Source: Acidobacteriota bacterium (lineage in GTDB: Bacteria; Actinomycetota; Acidimicrobiia; Acidimicrobiales; UBA8190). From it: 8,641 nucleotides of DNA. Position numbers and translations under genes: made by a program. The notes under the pieces were generated by a model. It worked only from the letters and a program-made list of their open reading frames with translations. It had not been told where the DNA came from and searched no databases. Below are positions 5,015-8,641 of the stretch, one piece after another. The stretch's first letter is position 1. Each line of letters begins with the position of its first letter. The DNA lies in assembly GCA_028872975.1 (NCBI GenBank), contig JAGWNV010000093.1, positions 1-8,641 of the forward strand, read 5' to 3'.

Positions 5015-6361
5015 TCAGTTGCCGAAGGAGACGGTGGTGAGGACGGTGTCGGAGGGATTGCTCGATCCCCCCTCGTTGACGACGACGACGCACCGGGGAT
5101 GGGCGGCGTCACAGGTGCCGGTGCCGATGGGCCCGGTGTGGACCTCGAAGCCCACCGAGCCCGTTCCCGACGGGTCGGGGATCCCGACCTTCGACCGGTG
5201 CAGGTCGCAGTCCTGGGCCCCGGTCACCGGCACCGAGCACTCGAGGACGTTCACGGTCACGCCCGGCGAGTACCCCTGCCAGGAGACCTCCACCTGCTGG
5301 CCGTCGGTCAGCCCCGTCGCGGGGACGACGGAGGCCCTGAGGTCCCCGGTCGTCGCCTTGGGGACCGGGAGCACCAGCCGCTCACCGGGCCTCGGGGCGT
5401 AGGCGAGGGTCGTCCTGCCCGTGTTCCCGTCGGCGCGGAGCCGGGCCGAGGTGCCGGAGTGCTTCAGGTACAGGTCGAAGAAGGCCCTCGTGGTGCGGAC
5501 GACGGTGTCGAAGGCGTCGCCGGCGACGGGGGCCTCGTGGTCCCCGCCTCTGATCGTGAGCAGTCCCTTGGGCGCCGAGGCGGCGTCGAAGGCCACGATG
5601 CCCGACGCGTAGGGGACGACCGGATCGGCGCTGCCGTGGACGAACAGGAGCGGGATGGCAGGGAACTCGGCGTGCCCGTTCGGATAGGTGAGCTGGTCCC
5701 CGGCCATGACGACCGCCGCTTTGACCCGGGCGTCCTGGCAGCAGCTGTCGGCCACGAGCCCCAGGGTGGTGACCCCGCCGAGGGAGTGCCCGGCGGCTCC
5801 CACCGCCTCGGGGTCGACCATCCCCGACAGCGTTCCCCGCGGTGCCCGGGACTGCGCCTCGAGCTGGGTGACGACGAAGCTCAGGTCCCCGGGCTGGTTG
5901 ACGTAGTCGGCCAGGTCCGGGCCCCCCGGGGCGTTCGGGTTGGTGAGGGGGAACGTCGGCGCGGCGACGACGTACCCCGACGACGCCCAGGCCTGGAGCA
6001 GCCGCGTGTAGCCGTCCGGGCTGGAGGGAAACCCGTGGGCGAAGACGAGGAGCGGGTAGGGGGCGGCGCGGCGGTCCGGTGGGGCGACGGACCGGAAGCT
6101 CGACGTCGGCCTGCTCGGGTAGAAGACCGTCACCGCCAGCGTCCGTCCCGGATGGCCGGGCGAGGTGCCGTTCGCCGGTGTGGGCCGCGACGGGTCCACG
6201 AGTGTCTCGGTGAGGAGCCCCGCCGCGTAGCGAGCCGGGACGGTCGAGGCCGTCGTCGCCCGGGACGGGGCGCCGCAGGCGGCCAGGCTCGCCGCCAGGG
6301 CGCCCGCCGCCGAGAGCAGACGGGCGCCACGCAGACCCCGAGGCCTCGATCGTCCCCACAT
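5015..6361 (-). CDS. Lipase/PAF-AH-like lipoprotein with neocarzinostatin-like C-terminal domain
   Basis: A 448-residue exported alpha/beta hydrolase. An Arg-rich N-terminus (4-13) and hydrophobic core (14-28) lead into SLAAC, with Cys29 as lipobox cysteine, so it is probably a lipid-anchored surface protein. The hydrolase core runs about 72-320: FAHGF (107-111) supplies the oxyanion region, GHSLGG (191-196) the nucleophile Ser193, GSADP (243-247) Asp246 and GGDHE (272-276) His275. This matches dienelactone hydrolase, chlorophyllase and PAF-acetylhydrolase relatives that cleave esters. Residues 340-448 form a separate beta domain opening VVPATGLTDGQQVEVSWQG (345-363), like neocarzinostatin apoproteins; Cys375/Cys385 and Cys417/Cys424 fit its two disulfides. 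ATG 6361 is chosen; GTG 6364, better spaced from GAGGGGG, is possible. The Imm-5-like gene follows after 4 bp. The ester substrate is unknown. Confidence 0.88.
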   Translation of the reverse strand: MWGRSRPRGLRGARLLSAAGALAASLAACGAPSRATTASTVPARYAAGLLTETLVDPSRPTPANGTSPGHPGRTLAVTVFYPSRPTSSFRSVAPPDRRAAPYPLLVFAHGFPSSPDGYTRLLQAWASSGYVVAAPTFPLTNPNAPGGPDLADYVNQPGDLSFVVTQLEAQSRAPRGTLSGMVDPEAVGAAGHSLGGVTTLGLVADSCCQDARVKAAVVMAGDQLTYPNGHAEFPAIPLLFVHGSADPVVPYASGIVAFDAASAPKGLLTIRGGDHEAPVAGDAFDTVVRTTRAFFDLYLKHSGTSARLRADGNTGRTTLAYAPRPGERLVLPVPKATTGDLRASVVPATGLTDGQQVEVSWQGYSPGVTVNVLECSVPVTGAQDCDLHRSKVGIPDPSGTGSVGFEVHTGPIGTGTCDAAHPRCVVVVNEGGSSNPSDTVLTTVSFGN

Positions 6362-6402
6362 CACGCCGCGGACCCCCTCGCCGTCCGGGCCACAGTACCG
6401 AG

Positions 6403-6426
6403 CACGCCTGACGCCGAGCAGGCGTG
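6403..6426. repeat. 8-bp inverted repeat between divergent genes
   Basis: CACGCCTG (6403-6410) and CAGGCGTG (6419-6426) are perfect reverse complements with an 8-nt spacer. They lie in the 145-bp gap between the divergent lipase and 2TM-protein genes, a suitable position for a regulator binding site acting on one or both. No convincing -35/-10 pair was seen on either strand. Confidence 0.45.
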
Positions 6427-6495
6427 GCTCTTGGACCTTCGACCCTTTCGTCGTCACCGGCGGCGGGGGACGCTGGGATCGGGCTTCCAGCCGAG

Positions 6496-6504
6496 AGGAG
6501 GAGG
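6496..6504 (+). promoter_or_regulatory. Strong Shine-Dalgarno for the 2TM gene
   Basis: AGGAGGAGG ends 2 nt before the ATG at 6507; reading only the first AGGAGG leaves a normal 5-nt spacer. It is one of the two strongest ribosome binding sites in the window and fixes the start. Confidence 0.85.
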
Positions 6505-6506
6505 CC

Positions 6507-6842
6507 ATGTGGAACGACACGGAACGGACGCCGTCCGGCGACGCCGGCACTCCGGCACCTCCCCAGGTCACCGACGCGGCCCGGGCGCTCGCCCGCAAGC
6601 GGATCGAGAAGCGCCGGGGCCTCCAGGGTGGGCTCGTCGCCTACGTCGTCGTCAATGCCGCCTTCGTCGGGATCTGGGTGGTCACCGGCGGCGGGTACTT
6701 CTGGCCGGGATGGATCCTGGCGCTGTGGGGAGTGGGCATGGTCCTCGGGATCTGGGACTACCTCCGCCGGCCCATCTCCGAGGACGACGTCGAGGCGGAG
6801 CTCCGACGGATGGCACGGCGCCGGCGGCCGCTCGGGGAGTGA
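6507..6842 (+). CDS. 2TM domain-containing protein
   Basis: A 111-residue protein of the 2TM family (the histidine-kinase-associated membrane module, here free-standing). A disordered N-terminus (1-24) precedes a basic amphipathic helix, ARALARKRIEKRRGL (25-39). The first helix is about 41-60, with the family's Tyr-Val-x-x-Asn pattern (YVVVN, 46-50). The WPGW turn (66-69) leads into the second helix (about 68-84), which ends at IWDYLRRP. A charged tail follows (91-111). Both termini should be cytoplasmic. In other bacteria this module occurs fused to LytTR or histidine-kinase partners, but none is adjacent here. AGGAGGAGG at 6496-6504 fixes the start. It diverges from the lipase gene and converges on the CPBP gene 54 bp away. 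Role unknown; family call is firm. Confidence 0.9.
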   Translation: MWNDTERTPSGDAGTPAPPQVTDAARALARKRIEKRRGLQGGLVAYVVVNAAFVGIWVVTGGGYFWPGWILALWGVGMVLGIWDYLRRPISEDDVEAELRRMARRRRPLGE

Positions 6843-6896
6843 CGCCGCCGAGGGCCGGCCGCAGGCCATGACGGGGTCCCCGCCGCCCGCAGCCGG

Positions 6897-7703
6897 TCAC
6901 GAGGTGAGGACCGCCACGGTGGACAGGAGGGCGTCGTAGAGGAAGTGGGCCACGATGGGTCGGTCGAGCCGGCCGTGCTTCTGGAACGAACGCGTGAGGA
7001 AGTAGCCGATGGGGACCGTGAAGAGGAACCCGATGCCGTAGTACACGTGGTAGCTGGTCCGCAGGGTCAGGCTGAGCACCAGTGCCGTCCGGGGCGACCA
7101 TCCCAGCTGCTCGAGGCGGACGAGCAGGTAGCCGTTCACGAGGGTCTCCTCGGCGATGGCCGTCGTGGCCGCCGTGGTGAGGCCGTAGACGACGTAGTAG
7201 GCGGGGACGTGGCCGACCCGGACCGGGTTGAGCAATCCGGGATGGTCCTGCAGGAGGGAGATGAAGGGGATGGCGACGACGTAGTTGCCTCCGAGCCCCG
7301 CCAGGGTGAGGCCGATGCCGGGCCAGATGTCCGACGACCACCCCGGCCTTCCCAGGCCGATCGTGGCCGGCCGCTGGCCGGTCCTGGCCAGGAGCAGGAG
7401 GGCCAGGGGGACCACGGCGGCGACCTCGAAATAGGTGGCCACGCCGAGCACGAGGTTGGCCAGGGGATGGCCGGGCAGGAGTTGGGCGAGGGGGCTCGGG
7501 GTCCCTCCGACGTGGAAGGCGTGGCGGGTCACGAGGACGACCGCCGAGGCGATCCCCGGGAACAGGAAGGCGATCATCACGAACGCCGCCTCCCAGCCCA
7601 GGGCGCCCCCGGCCGCCCCGTCGGGGACCACCTCGAAGCGAGGGCCGAGCTGCTCCCAGAACTGCCAGTCGGGCGGGGGCGGCGGCCAGTCCGGGGGCGG
7701 CAC
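6897..7703 (-). CDS. CPBP family intramembrane metalloprotease
   Basis: A 268-residue membrane protein from GTG 7703. A Pro/Trp-rich cytoplasmic start (1-16) is followed by hydrophobic stretches near 38-59, 81-105, 126-150, 168-184, 203-213, 223-236 and 250-266. The CPBP/Rce1-type signature is present: Glu185-Glu186 in AEETLVNGYL (184-193), His219 in RTSYHVYYG (215-223), and His253 with Asp257 in HFLYDAL (253-259). The usual Arg of EExxxR is Asn190, and the Phe of FxxxH is Arg215, as far as I recall typical of an RxSYHxYxG subgroup. Such proteins cleave substrates in the membrane or process leader peptides; the target here is unknown. GTG 7703 is the most upstream standard start not lying deep in the preceding gene, but Pro/Trp-rich coding continues upstream to about 7787, so the true N-terminus is uncertain. 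It is probably co-transcribed with the Gfo/Idh gene. Confidence 0.82.
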   Translation of the reverse strand: MPPPDWPPPPPDWQFWEQLGPRFEVVPDGAAGGALGWEAAFVMIAFLFPGIASAVVLVTRHAFHVGGTPSPLAQLLPGHPLANLVLGVATYFEVAAVVPLALLLLARTGQRPATIGLGRPGWSSDIWPGIGLTLAGLGGNYVVAIPFISLLQDHPGLLNPVRVGHVPAYYVVYGLTTAATTAIAEETLVNGYLLVRLEQLGWSPRTALVLSLTLRTSYHVYYGIGFLFTVPIGYFLTRSFQKHGRLDRPIVAHFLYDALLSTVAVLTS

Positions 7704-7784
7704 CCAGCCCGTCGGGGGGAACCATCCCGGGGGCGGGCCGGGCCACCCCGGGGGCGCCCGCCACGTCCATCGAGGCTGCGGTCC
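7704..7784 (-). other. Likely coding extension upstream of the CPBP start
   Basis: In the CPBP reading frame this stretch encodes more of the same Trp-terminated, Pro-rich units (PPGW, PGPPPGW, FPPTGW) that continue past GTG 7703 as VPPPDW and PPPPPDW. It has no in-frame ATG, GTG or TTG. The only unusual candidate is ATA at 7785-7787, which overlaps the TAG stop of the upstream Gfo/Idh gene. Either translation begins at a non-standard codon, or a frameshift or sequence error hides the start (an out-of-frame ATG lies at 7768-7770), or the pattern is non-coding. Confidence 0.45.
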
Positions 7785-8641
7785 TATGGCCGGGCTTCCC
7801 CCATCACCTCGGCCAGCTCCACGGGCGTGCCCCGCGACGCCGAGCGGTAGGCGGCCTCGACGACGGCGTGTGCGGCGAGGGCGTCGCCGAACCCCGGTGA
7901 CGCCACGGCGCCCGTCCTGGCCGCCCGCACCCAGGCCCGGTCGGCGAGATAGGTGTAGAAGAGGAAGTCGCGCCGGGTGATCCCCTGGGCGTCGAAGAAC
8001 GACCGGCGCAGCTCGTCGAGGTCGACCTCGTGGTGGGGCTCGCCGGGCCGGGCCACGCGGTATCCGTCCTCGGGGGCCCCCACGATGAAGTCGCTCGTCG
8101 TCTCGACCGAGGCCTGTTCGAAGAAGACCTCGAACCGCCGCTCCTCGCGGCCCCGGACGCCGTTGAAGACCGAGAGCAGGGTGCCCACCACGCCGGAGGG
8201 ATGTTCCAGGGTGACGGCGGCCACGTCCTCCACGTCGTAGCCGAAGCAGGCCCGGGTCGTGGCGAAGACGCGGGTGGGCACGCCGAAGAGCAGGCACAGG
8301 ATGTCGGCGGCGTGGATGGAGTGCTCGATGAGGGCGCCTCCACCGGCGTGCCCCCGTTGCGACCGCCAGGAGCTGTGGCCGGGCATGACGTCGCCGGTCG
8401 GCCAGAACTGGTCTTCCCGGAGCGTGTAGCCCATGACCCGGCCGTGCTCGCCCGACACGATCGACTCCTGCAGCCGGGCCACGATGGGATGGAACCGCTG
8501 GTGGAAGCCCACCTGGGCCGTCGTCCCCGCCGCCGTCACGTCGGCGACGAGGGCGGCCACCTCGGCGTAGGTGGGCGCCAGGGGCTTCTCGCACAGCACC
8601 GGCTTGCCCAGTGCCAGCGCGGCCCGGACCAGGGGGCCGTG
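7784..8641 (-). CDS. Gfo/Idh/MocA family oxidoreductase, partial (N-terminus outside the window)
   Basis: The last 285 residues of an NAD(P)-dependent dehydrogenase of the Gfo/Idh/MocA family; the frame runs off the right edge, so the start and most of the Rossmann domain are missing. Visible are GKPVLCEKPLA (12-22), with the family's EKP lysine at 19, then VGFHQRFHP (44-52) closing the nucleotide domain. GGGALIEHSIHAADILCLLFG (about 100-120) carries the family's His110 and Asp113 pair near the active site. The C-terminal beta-sheet domain follows, including the strands around GVVGTLLSVFNGVRGREERRFEV. Substrates in the family are sugars, inositols or related compounds; which one cannot be told here. 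The TAG stop is followed 80 bp later by the CPBP gene on the same strand. An internal GTG (VLCEKP) could be mistaken for the start, but homology-like sequence continues upstream to the window edge. Confidence 0.93.
   Translation of the reverse strand, partial: HGPLVRAALALGKPVLCEKPLAPTYAEVAALVADVTAAGTTAQVGFHQRFHPIVARLQESIVSGEHGRVMGYTLREDQFWPTGDVMPGHSSWRSQRGHAGGGALIEHSIHAADILCLLFGVPTRVFATTRACFGYDVEDVAAVTLEHPSGVVGTLLSVFNGVRGREERRFEVFFEQASVETTSDFIVGAPEDGYRVARPGEPHHEVDLDELRRSFFDAQGITRRDFLFYTYLADRAWVRAARTGAVASPGFGDALAAHAVVEAAYRSASRGTPVELAEVMGEARP

Noticed and set aside
4880..6871. Very long + strand open frame (663 codons) opposite the lipase and Imm-5-like genes
   Set aside because: It is a shadow frame of GC-rich coding DNA: Arg/Gly/Pro-rich with no domain, while the minus strand holds recognisable domains and catalytic motifs over the same bases.
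6682..7770. Minus-strand frame beginning at ATG 7770 as an alternative CPBP protein
   Set aside because: It is out of frame with the EE, His and HxxxD motifs and encodes Arg/Gly/Pro-rich shadow sequence.
7660..7770. DNA tandem repeat of GGGGGCGG-like units
   Set aside because: The G runs follow from Pro codons of the Pro/Trp-rich protein segment; the units vary in length and base order, so a true DNA tandem repeat is not supported.
1..8641. Mobile element, defence island or biosynthetic cluster
   Set aside because: No transposase, integrase, terminal repeats, tRNA-associated site, nuclease/helicase set or enediyne synthase genes were seen; the neocarzinostatin-like domain alone does not indicate an enediyne cluster.

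Overview
The window is very GC-rich with strongly G/C third codon positions. Its gene content (an F420-type PPOX protein, a Proline/Tryptophan-rich CPBP protease, a neocarzinostatin-like domain, GTG starts without strong ribosome binding sites) points to a chromosomal segment of a high-GC actinomycete, possibly an Acidimicrobiia-like lineage. The lineage is an inference from composition and families; no rRNA or marker gene is present. No tRNA, rRNA, CRISPR array, insertion sequence, integrase or prophage gene was seen.

Layout. Positions 1-322 carry no convincing gene but hold several perfect inverted repeats. Then comes a + strand pair joined by an ATGA overlap: a membrane-anchored SRPBCC protein (323-1093) and a small Rv2061-like PPOX oxidoreductase (1090-1494). 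A six-helix membrane protein of unknown function follows (1694-2395); its GTG start lies inside the right arm of an 11-bp perfect inverted repeat. It converges on a minus-strand protein of unknown function with an Ig-like C-terminal half (2439-3083). That gene is divergent from an aminoglycoside-phosphotransferase-like kinase (3268-4038), and a small Cys-x-Cys-Gly-Trp protein follows (4224-4442).

The minus strand then carries a tight two-gene unit, transcribed from 6361 down to 4462. The first gene is an exported lipase/PAF-acetylhydrolase-like lipoprotein with a neocarzinostatin-like C-terminal domain (5015-6361). Four bases later comes an Imm-5-like putative immunity protein (4462-5010). 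Divergent from this unit, across a 145-bp gap with an 8-bp inverted repeat, is a 2TM-domain protein (6507-6842). The right end has two minus-strand genes: a Gfo/Idh/MocA oxidoreductase cut by the window edge (7784-8641) and downstream of it a CPBP intramembrane protease (6897-7703), whose Pro/Trp-rich N-terminus appears to begin upstream of any standard start codon.

Most of the window looks like ordinary actinobacterial chromosome made of short, functionally unrelated units. The most notable items are the lipase-neocarzinostatin fusion and its immunity-like partner gene, the inverted repeat covering the start of the six-helix protein, and the unresolved start of the CPBP gene. I found no clear-cut new multi-gene system.
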